A DNA stretch of 25,554 nucleotides. Origin: Sedimentisphaerales bacterium. Its GTDB lineage: Bacteria; Planctomycetota; Phycisphaerae; Sedimentisphaerales; SG8-4. The translations under genes were made by a program, and so were the position numbers. Positions 14,704 through 23,061 of this stretch are shown here, piece after piece. The DNA lies in contig JAFGCA010000081.1 in assembly GCA_016932895.1 (NCBI GenBank), positions 1-25,554 of the forward strand, read 5' to 3'. The notes under the pieces were generated by a model. It ran no database searches and was not told the DNA's origin. It was given only the letters and a program-made list of their open reading frames with translations. Numbering within the stretch: the stretch's first letter is position 1; every line of letters starts with the position of its first letter.

Positions 14704-15660
14704 ATGTGCAATTCGGTACGGAGTGATACCAGGAAAGAAACTAATCTGTCAGGGCGCAGCGTCTGGATGCTCCCGCTCGTTGCCGTCCTATCGCTTGCCT
14801 GGATGGAAGCCGCGTCCGCTCAGAGGGGTGACGGACCGCAACCGACCGAAATGAGAGTACTCCGCGACATCGAGTACGTCCCCGGCGGGCACGAGCGACA
14901 GAAACTCGATCTGTATCTGCCAACCGACCCTGAATCGACGGACAATACGCCGGAGCAACGACCGCTGATCGTCTGGATCCATGGCGGCGCCTGGCAGGCC
15001 GGCAGCAAGAACCGCTGTCCGGCTCGGCGCTTCGTGGGCGAGGGGTACGCTGTGGCGAGCATCAATTACCGGCTCAGTCAGCACGCCATCTTCCCGGCCC
15101 AGATCCAGGACTGCAAAGCCGCTATTCGCCACCTGCGCGCGCATGCCGAGCACTATGGTCTGGACACCACGCTTTTCGGCGTTTGGGGTTCCTCGGCCGG
15201 CGGGCACCTGGTTGCCCTGCTCGGGACGACCGGCGGCATGGAGGAATTTGATGTCGGCCCGAACCCGGGTGTCTCCAGCCGGGTTCAGGCCGTCTGCGAT
15301 TTCTTCGGCCCCACCGATTTTTCGAAAATGAACCGTTTCTGGTCCACGATGGACCACGATGCGCCGGATTCGCCCGAATCGAAGCTCATCGGCGGACCCG
15401 TCCAACAAAACAAGGACAAAGTCCGACGCGCCAGCCCGATCACGTATGTGACGAAAGACGATCCGCCGTTCCTGATCGTCCACGGCGACAAGGACCCGCT
15501 CGTTCCACACAACCAGAGCGAAATGCTCTACGACGCCCTGAAGAAGGCGAGCGTCGATGCAACCTTCTACACCGTCCAAGGCGGCGCCCACGGCCGGTTC
15601 AATGATCCCAACGTCCAGCCCCTCGTCACGACGTTCTTCAAGAAACACCTTGCCAAGTGA
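14704..15660 (+). CDS. Secreted alpha/beta-hydrolase esterase (BD-FAE-like)
   Basis: A 318-residue exported esterase/lipase of the HSL or BD-FAE type, expected to cut acetyl, feruloyl or similar esters from carbohydrates. The start at ATG 14704 is chosen because AAGGAG lies 7 bases upstream; the in-frame ATG at 14677 has none. Signal peptide 1-39 ends ASA-Q. The oxyanion motif is HGGAW (93-97). The nucleophile is Ser164 in GSSAGG. The acid is probably Asp264 in HGDKDPLVP, and the base His296 in GGAHGRF. All catalytic parts are present. Similar enzymes abound in planctomycete polysaccharide-degradation loci, which suits the glycosidase and sulfatase further left, yet this one lies next to phage genes. 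Confidence 0.92.
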   Translation: MCNSVRSDTRKETNLSGRSVWMLPLVAVLSLAWMEAASAQRGDGPQPTEMRVLRDIEYVPGGHERQKLDLYLPTDPESTDNTPEQRPLIVWIHGGAWQAGSKNRCPARRFVGEGYAVASINYRLSQHAIFPAQIQDCKAAIRHLRAHAEHYGLDTTLFGVWGSSAGGHLVALLGTTGGMEEFDVGPNPGVSSRVQAVCDFFGPTDFSKMNRFWSTMDHDAPDSPESKLIGGPVQQNKDKVRRASPITYVTKDDPPFLIVHGDKDPLVPHNQSEMLYDALKKASVDATFYTVQGGAHGRFNDPNVQPLVTTFFKKHLAK

Positions 15661-16017
15661 AAGCGATCGAGCCGCTACACCCACAGAAGCGCCGAGTGTG
15701 ACGCATTCGATAATGGCTCGGCCGCGCACCGTGTAGATCGCGGCGGCGCTTCCTTTCTGAGGCCCGATTCTCAGCCCACCTCGCCTACTACGAAAATCAC
15801 CCCTTAAACAGTAGTAATAGCAAAATTCGTGCACCACTTCAGAACCCAATCCCGGTGACATCAAAAACATTTTTTATTCCTTAGTCACCTTGCACTTACA
15901 CTGATCCCGTGGGCGAGACTTTTCATTATTTTCGCAAAATCCGTGCAGCTTTCTCCCAATGGTGGAGGCAGGCAGAAACGAACGCCTGTCGGTTTTGAGA
16001 CGAGCAAGTGACACAGA
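15661..16017. other. Intergenic stretch before the phage structural genes
   Basis: About 357 bp with no supported gene. It becomes AT-rich after 15790. Two spaced inverted repeats are present: TACTAC/GTAGTA (15786-15791 and 15811-15816) and GGTGAC/GTCACC (15854-15859 and 15884-15889). A promoter for the phage operon is expected here, but I cannot point to convincing -35 and -10 boxes. No tRNA or obvious attachment site was seen. Confidence 0.5.
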
Positions 16018-17583
16018 ATGACGACACGAAAGGGCAACAGAGACATGGGATTTGAGCTTGCGGTTTTCGGGGACGATCGACTCGACGCGGACTACCTCGA
16101 CTGGCTCGTTGACGAGCAGTCGGCCGTGATTCACCGACACTTCGCGCGGCTGTGGGACTATTACGCCAATCCAAGATTCGAGGTCGCAGGCGGCGGGGCG
16201 TCCGAGCGCAAGATCAGCGAATCGGGCCACTGTTACCTCCAGGCCCAGGAATATGGGCTGCCTTCGCGCATCACGGGACTGGTACACTCCCCGCAAGGGA
16301 GCGTTTTCGACGCGAAAGCCGTCAGAGACATCCAGCGGAAAGAGGTCGTGATCGAAAACGACATCGGCTGGCGGGTCAACGCCGCCGCGGATTTCCTGTT
16401 TGGCAAGCCGATCAGCATATTCTCCAAGGCGCCGGATGGCCGAAAACGCAGCGAAATTGAAGCTGTTTTGAGTGCGGTCTTTGCGGCCAACGGCGGCCTT
16501 GGTTTTTTCCAGGACATGGCGGTGCTCGGAAGTGTCTATGGCTTCGTCGACTGCTACCTCCGTCCCGCAAGGGACCTCCTCGAACGCCTTTCCTCCCCTT
16601 CCCCCACCGGACGGCTTTCCCTGCAAGCCGCACTGCACCTCTCCCAGGCAATCGATCTGGAGCTGATCGAGGCACCAAGAGCACTGCCTGTTCTGGATGA
16701 AGACGATTACCGGATCATCCGCTTTTACGTGCAGCATTTTCATCAGAAGAAGAATTCGGTCAACAGGAAGAATTCCTTCCTCTCGCGCATCCTGGGGGCG
16801 ACGGGACATCGCACGGACACGCGGCAGGTCGTGGCGGTGACGGAGATCACCTCACCGCAGTACTGGCAGCGCTACGAGGACAAGCACCTCGTGGCCGAAG
16901 GAGAGAATCCCTGGGGATTTCTCCCCGTCGTTCACATTCAGAACATCGCGCAGCCCTACTACTACGAAGGCGCCGGCGACGTCGAGCCCTTGATCCCGCT
17001 GCAAGACGAGCTCAACACCCGACTGAGCGACCGGGCCAGCCGGATCACGTTTCAATCGTTCAAGATGTACCTCGGCAAGGGCATCGAAGGTTTTGAGGAC
17101 AAGCCGATCTCGCCCGGCCGGATGTGGTGTACGGATAACCCGGAAGCGTCCATCGAGGAATTCGGCGGCGATGTCGCGGCCCCGAGCGAACGCCTGCACA
17201 TCGCGGAAATTCGCGAAGCAATAGACAAGACCAGCGGCGTCACGCCCGTCGTGGCCGGCGTGCTCAAGAACCGACTCGGCAACCTGACCAGCGCGGTGGC
17301 GCTACGCCTGACGTTCATGGGCATGCTCAGCAAGAACGAACGCAAGCAGTACACCTACAGCGAGGGAATCAGGCAGATCTGCCGGATGGTCTTGAGCATT
17401 CTCGATACGACCGGGGTCTATCCAACAGATGCCGCCGAGCGGGACGTGGACGTTGTGTTTCCCAGTCCGCTGCCCGAGAACATGAAAGAGAAACTCGAAG
17501 AAGCACAGATGAAGCGAGAACTCGGCGTACCCCCTGAGCAAGTGCTCAGAGAATTAGGTTATGAAACCACGGAACAGCAGTAG
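16018..17583 (+). CDS. Phage portal protein, SPP1 gp6-like
   Basis: A 521-residue portal protein: the dodecameric ring at one capsid vertex through which DNA enters and to which the tail or connector binds. Recognisable parts are LPSRITGLVHSP, the helix-rich NDIGWRVNAAADFLFGKPI, VLGSVYGFVDCYLRP and IPLQDELNTRLSDRASR in the clip/stem area, and TSGVTPVVAGVLKN with LTSAVALRLTFMGML toward the C-terminus. The length is typical. ATG 16018 has a weak ribosome site; ATG 16045 (MGFELAVFG) has AAAGGG upstream and may be the true start. It is the first gene of the plus-strand structural operon. The large terminase that normally precedes a portal is absent; an esterase gene is found there instead. Confidence 0.9.
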   Translation: MTTRKGNRDMGFELAVFGDDRLDADYLDWLVDEQSAVIHRHFARLWDYYANPRFEVAGGGASERKISESGHCYLQAQEYGLPSRITGLVHSPQGSVFDAKAVRDIQRKEVVIENDIGWRVNAAADFLFGKPISIFSKAPDGRKRSEIEAVLSAVFAANGGLGFFQDMAVLGSVYGFVDCYLRPARDLLERLSSPSPTGRLSLQAALHLSQAIDLELIEAPRALPVLDEDDYRIIRFYVQHFHQKKNSVNRKNSFLSRILGATGHRTDTRQVVAVTEITSPQYWQRYEDKHLVAEGENPWGFLPVVHIQNIAQPYYYEGAGDVEPLIPLQDELNTRLSDRASRITFQSFKMYLGKGIEGFEDKPISPGRMWCTDNPEASIEEFGGDVAAPSERLHIAEIREAIDKTSGVTPVVAGVLKNRLGNLTSAVALRLTFMGMLSKNERKQYTYSEGIRQICRMVLSILDTTGVYPTDAAERDVDVVFPSPLPENMKEKLEEAQMKRELGVPPEQVLRELGYETTEQQ

Positions 17584-17634
17584 TCACAAGGAACGCGAGG
17601 TCGCAGCAGCGACCGATGGAGACCGGGAGGTTTT

Positions 17635-18165
17635 ATGAACATCACGATGGAAGAGAATACGTCAAAAAGGAACGCGGATCAGGGATCCGAGGGTGACACC
17701 GACGTCACGAAGACGGTTCCGATGGCCGAATCCATCCGGTACCGCAAGAGGGCGCAGAGCGCTGAGAAGAAAGCGGAAGACCTGGCCGAACAGTTGGCCG
17801 AGGCCAACCAGAAAGTTGCCCGGATATCCGGGGACCTGGACCAGCTCCAGATCGAGCAGAAACTGACGCACAGACTGATATCCGCCGGCGTCACCGATCT
17901 GGAGGCAGCGGTGCTTCTGGCAAAAGCGAGAATGAAGGGCGCTGCCGACGACGACGTCGATGTCTGCCTCGAACAATTGAAGAAAGAGAAAGGCTATTTG
18001 TTCGGCGGATCTGTGGATACCGTACCCGTGCGAAAGACGGCCGGCGCCAAGGGTCGAAGGACGCACAGCCAGACAACCCTGGAACGCGCCGCTGGCAAAG
18101 CGGCCAGAACCGGACACCGAACGGACCTGCAGGAATATCTGAGACTGCGGCGAAACCTCATCTGA
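17635..18165 (+). CDS. Phage scaffolding-type protein
   Basis: A 176-residue, highly charged protein between portal and capsid genes, the normal place for a scaffold that shapes the procapsid. Residues about 30-75 are predicted coiled coil (RYRKRAQSAEKKAEDLAEQLAEANQKV is part of it), followed by an Ala/Leu-rich helical part and a basic C-terminus, as in GP20-like scaffold proteins where the basic tail binds the capsid protein. GGGAGG precedes ATG 17635. No separate maturation protease gene was found. The assignment rests mainly on composition and position. Confidence 0.78.
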   Translation: MNITMEENTSKRNADQGSEGDTDVTKTVPMAESIRYRKRAQSAEKKAEDLAEQLAEANQKVARISGDLDQLQIEQKLTHRLISAGVTDLEAAVLLAKARMKGAADDDVDVCLEQLKKEKGYLFGGSVDTVPVRKTAGAKGRRTHSQTTLERAAGKAARTGHRTDLQEYLRLRRNLI

Positions 18166-18239
18166 TGGCACACCGGTCTATGCTCGCCGCCATCCTCAGA
18201 AACGACGATTGACCGGATCATTCATTAGGAGAGAGCAAG

Positions 18240-19394
18240 ATGGCATTTACGGGAAAAGCAACGTATTCGGCGGGGACGGCTCTGCCTGAGTTGGCCGAGG
18301 ACGTCTCCGATTTGATCGGAATTGTCTCGCCGTACGAGACACCCCTGCTCGATGCGCTGGGCGATCCGCTGCGAGCCGCGACCAGCACGCATCACGAGTG
18401 GCTTGAGGACGAGCTGCTGCCCAACAAAGATGCGATCAATGACGCCACCTGGAGCGATCCCGGCGCCGACACGCAGTTCGACGTGGATCACGGCAGCCGT
18501 TTTCGCGTCGGCGACCAGATTCAGGTCGAGGGCAGCGAGGAACTGATGCTGGTCACGGCGGTCAGTGACAACACCGTGACCGTTGTGCGAGGTTACGCCG
18601 GCACGACGGCCGAGGACCTCGCCGACAACCAGGCCCTCAACATCCTGGGCAACGCCGCCCTGGAAGGCGCCGAGAAGCCGAACGCTCGCTTCACGAATCG
18701 CGTGCGGTGCGGCAACTACACCCAGATCTTCACGGCGGCGGTGGAAGTCAGCGGCTCCGACATGGCCGCCGGACAACTCGGCCTGGCCGACGAGATGGAC
18801 TACCAGAAGCAGGAGCGGCTCCGCGAACTCATCCGGGACCTGGAGAACACCGTCATCAACGGGGGCCGGCCCAGCAGCGACCCGCAGGGCAGTGGTACGG
18901 TGCGCCGAACGATGAAGGGGCTCGTGCCGCATCTTTCGACCCACGTTTTCCACACCGGCGACAGCGGCTTTCCGACAGGCAACGATCTGGACGAGACAAA
19001 GGTCAACTACGTCCTGCGGAAAATCTGGGAGACCAGCAGCGGCAACGTGAACCTGATCGTCGTGGGCGGCTTCCAGAAGCGCAAGATCAACGGCTTCTGC
19101 TCCGAGAGCCGCGCCTACGGGGCGACCGACACGACGTTTACCGACATGGTGAGCATCTACGAGAGCGACTTCGGCATCTGCCGGATCGTGACGACGCGGT
19201 GGATGCCGCAGGACGCGGCGCTGTTCCTGGACTCGTCGCGGATCGGCGTCCTGCCGCTGGCCGGGCGCAGCTTCCACTTCAAGCCGCTGGCCAGCAGCGG
19301 TGACTACGAGTGCGGCGAGCTGATCGGCGAGTACACGCTCGAACTCAAAAACGAAGCGGCGCACGGGCTGATTCGCGACCTGAGCACGAGTTAA
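18240..19394 (+). CDS. Major capsid protein, SU10/DUF5309-like
   Basis: A 384-residue HK97-fold capsid protein of the SU10/DUF5309 type. The N-terminus (LPELAEDVSDLIGIVSPYET) and HHEWLEDELLP match that family. So does the beta insertion FRVGDQIQVEGSEELMLVTAV with VTVVRGYAGTTAEDL (88-125). It continues with QIFTAAVEVSGS and RELIRDLENTVINGG, and ends in ISxx-like beta segments GYLTLELKNEAAHGLI-type (here YTLELKNEAAHGLIRDL). AGGAGAG lies upstream of the ATG. The protein should form the shell. A planctomycete-type palindromic repeat follows directly after its stop codon. Confidence 0.92.
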   Translation: MAFTGKATYSAGTALPELAEDVSDLIGIVSPYETPLLDALGDPLRAATSTHHEWLEDELLPNKDAINDATWSDPGADTQFDVDHGSRFRVGDQIQVEGSEELMLVTAVSDNTVTVVRGYAGTTAEDLADNQALNILGNAALEGAEKPNARFTNRVRCGNYTQIFTAAVEVSGSDMAAGQLGLADEMDYQKQERLRELIRDLENTVINGGRPSSDPQGSGTVRRTMKGLVPHLSTHVFHTGDSGFPTGNDLDETKVNYVLRKIWETSSGNVNLIVVGGFQKRKINGFCSESRAYGATDTTFTDMVSIYESDFGICRIVTTRWMPQDAALFLDSSRIGVLPLAGRSFHFKPLASSGDYECGELIGEYTLELKNEAAHGLIRDLSTS

Positions 19395-19403
19395 CCACCA
19401 TTG

Positions 19404-19465
19404 CAGATTGAGGGTTGCGGATTGCCGATCAAGGCGCAACAGGCAATTCCGCAATCCACAATCTG
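19404..19465. repeat. Imperfect palindromic interspersed repeat (REP-like)
   Basis: Left arm 19404-19426 begins CAGATTGAGGGTTGCGG; right arm 19442-19465 ends CGCAATCCACAATCTG. The arms are about 23-24 bp, nearly complementary, with a 15-base loop. A further partial unit (GATCCGCAAC) follows at 19467-19476. Repeats built on GATTGCGGATTG units are familiar to me from planctomycete genomes, often mistranslated as ITDCGLR-type peptides. It lies between the capsid and connector genes and may end or modulate the transcript. Confidence 0.65.
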
Positions 19466-19492
19466 TGATCCGCAACACGGAGATCGAGTGAC

Positions 19493-20149
19493 ATGGTTAC
19501 GTTCTCAAACGACGTTGACATCCTCAAATACGAACCGATTCTGTTCGGGGAGTTGCATCTGCCCTGGCAGGTGCTGGCCCACGGGACGGGCGCGGCACTG
19601 ACCGGTACAACCTTAACCGCAGCCGATGCCGACTTCACGAACTCAGGGATCGTCGCCGGCGGGGTCGTCCACCTGAAAGCGGCACAAGGGTCTCCGGACG
19701 GCGCGTATGAAATCGTGTCGGTTGACTCGGCGACCCAACTGACGGTTTCGGTCCTCCGCTCGGACACTGCCGACGCTGCGGTGGCGCCTCCCCCCGGCGA
19801 TAACGTCTCGTACCGCGTGAGCACGCTCGCACCTCAGGCCAGCGAAGTGGCTTTCCAGTTGACCGAGTACTTCGGCATCCAGCCGGGCAATCCCGCCAGC
19901 ACAATCGCGGTCGAAGATATTCTCGACACGGGAGGATTGCGAAGAGCCTCGGTGTTTGCCGTGATTGCCGGTGCCTATGCAATGTGGGCGAGCCGCCTGG
20001 AAGGCGCGGACTTCTGGACGAAGAGCCTGCATTACAAGCTGCTGTTTGAGAAAGCCAAACAGCGCTGCCGGCTGAGCGTCGATCTCGGCGCCGACGGCAT
20101 AGCAGATGTCACCTGCGTGGGTGGCGTCATTAGACTTCTCCGCGATTGA
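19493..20149 (+). CDS. Putative head-tail connector or adaptor protein
   Basis: A 218-residue protein directly after the capsid gene, where phages usually encode an adaptor or head-completion protein. The N-terminal half holds a small beta module (GTTLTAADADFTNSG, then GAYEIVSVDSATQLTVSVLR) like those inserted in capsid and connector proteins. The C-terminal half is helical (VFAVIAGAYAMWASRL, then YKLLFEKAKQRCRLSVDL), as in many connectors. GGAG lies upstream of ATG 19493. Function is assigned from position and general form, not from a clear family motif. Confidence 0.65.
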   Translation: MVTFSNDVDILKYEPILFGELHLPWQVLAHGTGAALTGTTLTAADADFTNSGIVAGGVVHLKAAQGSPDGAYEIVSVDSATQLTVSVLRSDTADAAVAPPPGDNVSYRVSTLAPQASEVAFQLTEYFGIQPGNPASTIAVEDILDTGGLRRASVFAVIAGAYAMWASRLEGADFWTKSLHYKLLFEKAKQRCRLSVDLGADGIADVTCVGGVIRLLRD

Positions 20150-20168
20150 CAGGTGAAAGGGGATTCCC

Positions 20169-20540
20169 GTGAGCGTCACCCTGGATGGACAAGCTCTGTT
20201 CGACGAGGCAAGTGTGCAGATACGGTCCGGCAGCCCCGCGCGGGCCTGCGTGGAACGAAGTGTCTGCGGCCTGGACGGGATGCTGAGCATCGATCTGGGA
20301 CGCCGGGCCCGAACGATCCGCCAAAGGGGAACTCTGCGGGCGGCCAGCCGCACCGCGCTGCGGGCGCGGATCGAGGCGGTCACCCGCTTCATCGACGGCG
20401 ACACGCACACGCTGGTCACGGGCGATGGCCGGTCCCACGGCGATCTGCGCATGGATGCTTTCAACGAACTTGGCGAAAGCACCGCCGGCCCGGGTGTTCT
20501 GGTCGAGTATGAAATCGTTTACACGCAACTGGAGGCATGA
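20169..20540 (+). CDS. Small phage head-tail or tail structural protein
   Basis: A 123-residue protein starting at GTG 20169, with AAAGGGG well placed upstream and the stop of the previous gene 20 bp away. The C-terminal half (HTLVTGDGRSHGDLRMDAF, then LVEYEIVYTQLEA) resembles short tail proteins in which a beta strand pair ends in an EIxYTQL-type sequence. The N-terminal half is rich in Arg and Ala. It overlaps the next gene by four bases (ATGA), so the two are coupled. No exact family is known to me. Confidence 0.6.
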   Translation: MSVTLDGQALFDEASVQIRSGSPARACVERSVCGLDGMLSIDLGRRARTIRQRGTLRAASRTALRARIEAVTRFIDGDTHTLVTGDGRSHGDLRMDAFNELGESTAGPGVLVEYEIVYTQLEA

Positions 20541-21322
20541 TGGCGATGTCATTTCTTCGCGAAGGCATTGAGAATGTCCGGGCCCTTGCTTTGCCCGACG
20601 GCATTGCCGCCAACGGCCTACCTGCTGCGATCTCGTACGCAGCCCTGGTAATCTGGCGGTCGACCCTGGAAGGGATGCTCTATCAGGTCTATGTGAACGG
20701 AATGCTCGCCGGAACGACCGTCGATGCCGGTCAAAGGCGACTGACGGTCCGGACACCGGCCTCCTTCGAGTCAGCCGTTCGTATCGAAGTCGTGGCCGTG
20801 TGTCCACAAGATGCCGCCCGTGATTTTGGAAACGAGCTGGTTGGATCGGACGGCGGCAGCCGAGTCAAGCTGGCGCTGTTGCGAAATCAGAGTCTCCCCA
20901 TCGCCGGCGCTCTGAACATCTACTGCGACAACGGGACCGGCGTGATGGACTACACCGAACCATGGAACGCCTCACCGGTGCCGGTCTGGCCCTGCCGGCA
21001 AGACAAAGCCGGGTTTGGGATGGGGCAGTTTGGCGAGGGCGACTTCGGTTACGAATCGGCGGCCGCCGTGGGTTTTGGCAAAGGCAGCTTCGGTCGCGGC
21101 GACTTCGGCCTGGACGCCGACGTGATCGAATGGATTAGTCCGGCTCTGTCGTTAGGAACGTATCGATTCGGCGTCACGGTCGTCGATGCTGCGGGCGCGG
21201 AGAGCCTCGCCGGCGAGACCGAACCGGTCACCGTGATACCGGCGGCCAAACCCGCCGGCGGCCTCGCCATCCTCGAATTCAACGAGTACACCGGCCAACT
21301 CACACTGAACGTATCAGACTAA
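20537..21322 (+). CDS. Phage structural protein with GF-rich repeat
   Basis: A 261-residue protein. ATG codons lie at 20537, 20540 and 20546. The last (MSFLREG) has GGAGG at 10 bases and may be the true start. The middle contains two units GFGxGxFGxGDFG (residues 159-171 and 179-191) exactly 20 residues apart, a motif I associate with phage proteins that link other structural parts. On both sides are beta-rich segments like fibronectin-type domains (LYQVYVNGMLAGTTVDAG; YRFGVTVVDAAGAESLAGET). It is likely an exposed tail or baseplate-associated protein. No enzyme motif is present. Confidence 0.65.
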   Translation: MMAMSFLREGIENVRALALPDGIAANGLPAAISYAALVIWRSTLEGMLYQVYVNGMLAGTTVDAGQRRLTVRTPASFESAVRIEVVAVCPQDAARDFGNELVGSDGGSRVKLALLRNQSLPIAGALNIYCDNGTGVMDYTEPWNASPVPVWPCRQDKAGFGMGQFGEGDFGYESAAAVGFGKGSFGRGDFGLDADVIEWISPALSLGTYRFGVTVVDAAGAESLAGETEPVTVIPAAKPAGGLAILEFNEYTGQLTLNVSD

Positions 21323-21344
21323 GAGCAAATGCAAGGAGAAGACG

Positions 21345-22133
21345 ATGGGCGAGGTCTACCCTTCAGACAATGAGCTGCTAAACCTGCAATCGGATGACGA
21401 GACGGGCGTCGAATACATCCCGACGGGCACGGCGCCGTATTACCTGCACTTTCGCAAGCTGCTGTACCGTCTGCTGCTGGCGACGGGCCGAGCCAATGAC
21501 CTCAGAGTATACGACGAAGGCGGCCTGGATATTGGCGTCAAGGCCGGTGCGTTCTGGGTCGGCACAGACCTGGTCAGTTACGAGGGTTCCTCCGGGCACT
21601 CGCTGGCCGACGACCAGGCCGGCATCTACGTGTACCTGGATGCCCAGGGCAACCTCGTGACAGATGAGTACAGCGGGTTTCCGAGCATGGCCGCGACACC
21701 GCACGTGCGCCTGGCGATCGTCAGCACGTCCGGCGGTGACATCACCTCGATAACCGACTGTCGCGGCGGTCACGGCTTTGTCATCTCCTATGCGGCGGGC
21801 GGCATACGCAGGCCGGTCGAGGCCCACACCGCCGACGGCACGCTGGCCGCGACCGAATCGGGCAGCGTGCATACCAACCTCGGCGCCACGGGCACGGTGA
21901 CACTGACCCTGCCGGCCGCTGCCCCGGAGGGAACAGAGTATACCTTCGCTGTTCAGGCCGCGTGCGAACTGCGCGTGGATCCCGGCACGGCGACGATTCG
22001 TGACGACAGCGGTCAGACCGCCGACAAATACAAATCGGCCGGCGCCGTCGGCGCGAGTCTCACGCTCGTGGCCGACGCCAACGCGGACTGGATCACGGCG
22101 GCAAAAAACGGAACGTGGACCCAAGAGGCATAA
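21345..22133 (+). CDS. Phage tail or fibre-like structural protein
   Basis: A 262-residue protein with AAGGAG before ATG 21345. The N-terminal 50 residues look like an attachment region (YPSDNELLNLQSDD, YYLHFRKLLYRLLLATG). Beta-rich segments follow (LDIGVKAGAFWVGTDLVSYEG, GIYVYLDAQGN). The C-terminal 80 residues repeat Gly/Thr/Ala-rich strands (ATGTVTLTLPAAAPEGTEYTF, ASLTLVADANADWITA) like the end domains found in many fibre and appendage proteins. Function is inferred from location and composition. Confidence 0.6.
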   Translation: MGEVYPSDNELLNLQSDDETGVEYIPTGTAPYYLHFRKLLYRLLLATGRANDLRVYDEGGLDIGVKAGAFWVGTDLVSYEGSSGHSLADDQAGIYVYLDAQGNLVTDEYSGFPSMAATPHVRLAIVSTSGGDITSITDCRGGHGFVISYAAGGIRRPVEAHTADGTLAATESGSVHTNLGATGTVTLTLPAAAPEGTEYTFAVQAACELRVDPGTATIRDDSGQTADKYKSAGAVGASLTLVADANADWITAAKNGTWTQEA

Positions 22134-22160
22134 TCACTCCAGCGGAGAAAGGCAAACTCC

Positions 22161-22616
22161 ATGGCGAACGAGATTCAAGCAGACTACGCGTCCGGGCAGA
22201 CGCTCTATGCAGCCATACGCAATCGCGCCGGTCAGGTTTGGTGCGTCTCCCAGCAGACTTTCGAAAGCTGGGGGACCAACGGGCGCAGCGCCGCCGACTA
22301 CGCTGTCGGCCTGACGGATAAAAACGGTGACCGCTATGTGGGCAGCTTCGACACCGACGTACCGGCCGGATCGTATTGCCTTCAGGTGTTCCTGCAGGCC
22401 GGCGCGAGTCCCGCCGATACCGACACCCTCGTGTGTAGTCGAGACATTACCTGGACCGGCATCGGCGAGGTGACGTCCCTCAAGATCCTGGGCAACAAGG
22501 CCGTGCATACCAAGGCCACCGGAACAGTCGATTACTACGACGACGATAAACAGACCGTCCTGATGACACACACGTGCGAAGAGGGCGCAGCAACTGCCGT
22601 ACGGACTCCGGAATAA
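22161..22616 (+). CDS. Small phage structural protein of unknown function
   Basis: A 151-residue protein, GGAGAAAGG upstream of ATG 22161. It reads as one beta-sandwich: ASGQTLYAAIRNRAGQVW, then FDTDVPAGSYCLQVFLQAG, a form often found in phage proteins that carry a short immunoglobulin-like or carbohydrate-binding fold. The C-terminal part (ATGTVDYYDDDKQTVLMTHT) resembles tails of other small virion proteins. It sits in the same run of closely spaced genes. No precise family. Confidence 0.6.
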   Translation: MANEIQADYASGQTLYAAIRNRAGQVWCVSQQTFESWGTNGRSAADYAVGLTDKNGDRYVGSFDTDVPAGSYCLQVFLQAGASPADTDTLVCSRDITWTGIGEVTSLKILGNKAVHTKATGTVDYYDDDKQTVLMTHTCEEGAATAVRTPE

Positions 22617-22652
22617 CCACGGCGCGCTTTCACCCCCATAGGAGAAAACACG

Positions 22653-23048
22653 ATGGGCAGCTTCTCAAACTACTGGGAGAATGAACTCCTCGATCACCTT
22701 TTCGGTAAGGGCAGCTACACCTCACCGACGATTTACGTGGGTCTCTCAACCGCTGACCCCGGTGACGACGGCGCGGGCCTGAGTGAACCGAGCGGCAACG
22801 GGTACGCCCGCGTGCAAACGGCGCCGGCAGACTGGAACTCCGCCGCGGCCGGTTCGCTCGCCAATGCCGGCCTCATCGAATTCAACGAGGCAACCGGCCC
22901 GTGGGGCACGGTGACTCACTTCGCGCTGTTCGATTCGGCTTCCGGCGGCAACGTGCTCGCCCACGGCGCACTGACGCAGGCAAAGACGATCACCGGCGGA
23001 GACACCGCCCGCTTCACAGCCGGGGATCTCAACGTAACTCTGGACTAA
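22653..23048 (+). CDS. Phage tail-fibre family protein
   Basis: A 131-residue protein of a small family usually labelled phage tail fibre protein. Its pattern is clear: SNYWENELLDHLFGKGSYTSPTIYVGLSTADPG at the start (in pieces SNYWENELLDHLF and PTIYVGLSTADPG), SGNGYARV, WNSAAAGSLANAGLIEFNEAT, then WGTVTHFALFDSASGGN and GALTQAKTITGGDTARF, ending in DLNVTLD. AGGAGAA lies before the ATG. The members are virion-associated; the exact position in the particle is not established to my knowledge. Confidence 0.78.
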   Translation: MGSFSNYWENELLDHLFGKGSYTSPTIYVGLSTADPGDDGAGLSEPSGNGYARVQTAPADWNSAAAGSLANAGLIEFNEATGPWGTVTHFALFDSASGGNVLAHGALTQAKTITGGDTARFTAGDLNVTLD

Positions 23049-23061
23049 CGGAGACATCTTC

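Noticed and set aside
14788..16809. Two long minus-strand frames (360 and 311 codons)
   Set aside because: They are antisense to the esterase and portal genes and have compositions typical of shadow frames.
18225..19478. 417-codon frame on the minus strand beginning with an ITDCGLR-type peptide
   Set aside because: It is the complement of the capsid gene; its first residues come from translating the palindromic repeat at 19404-19465.
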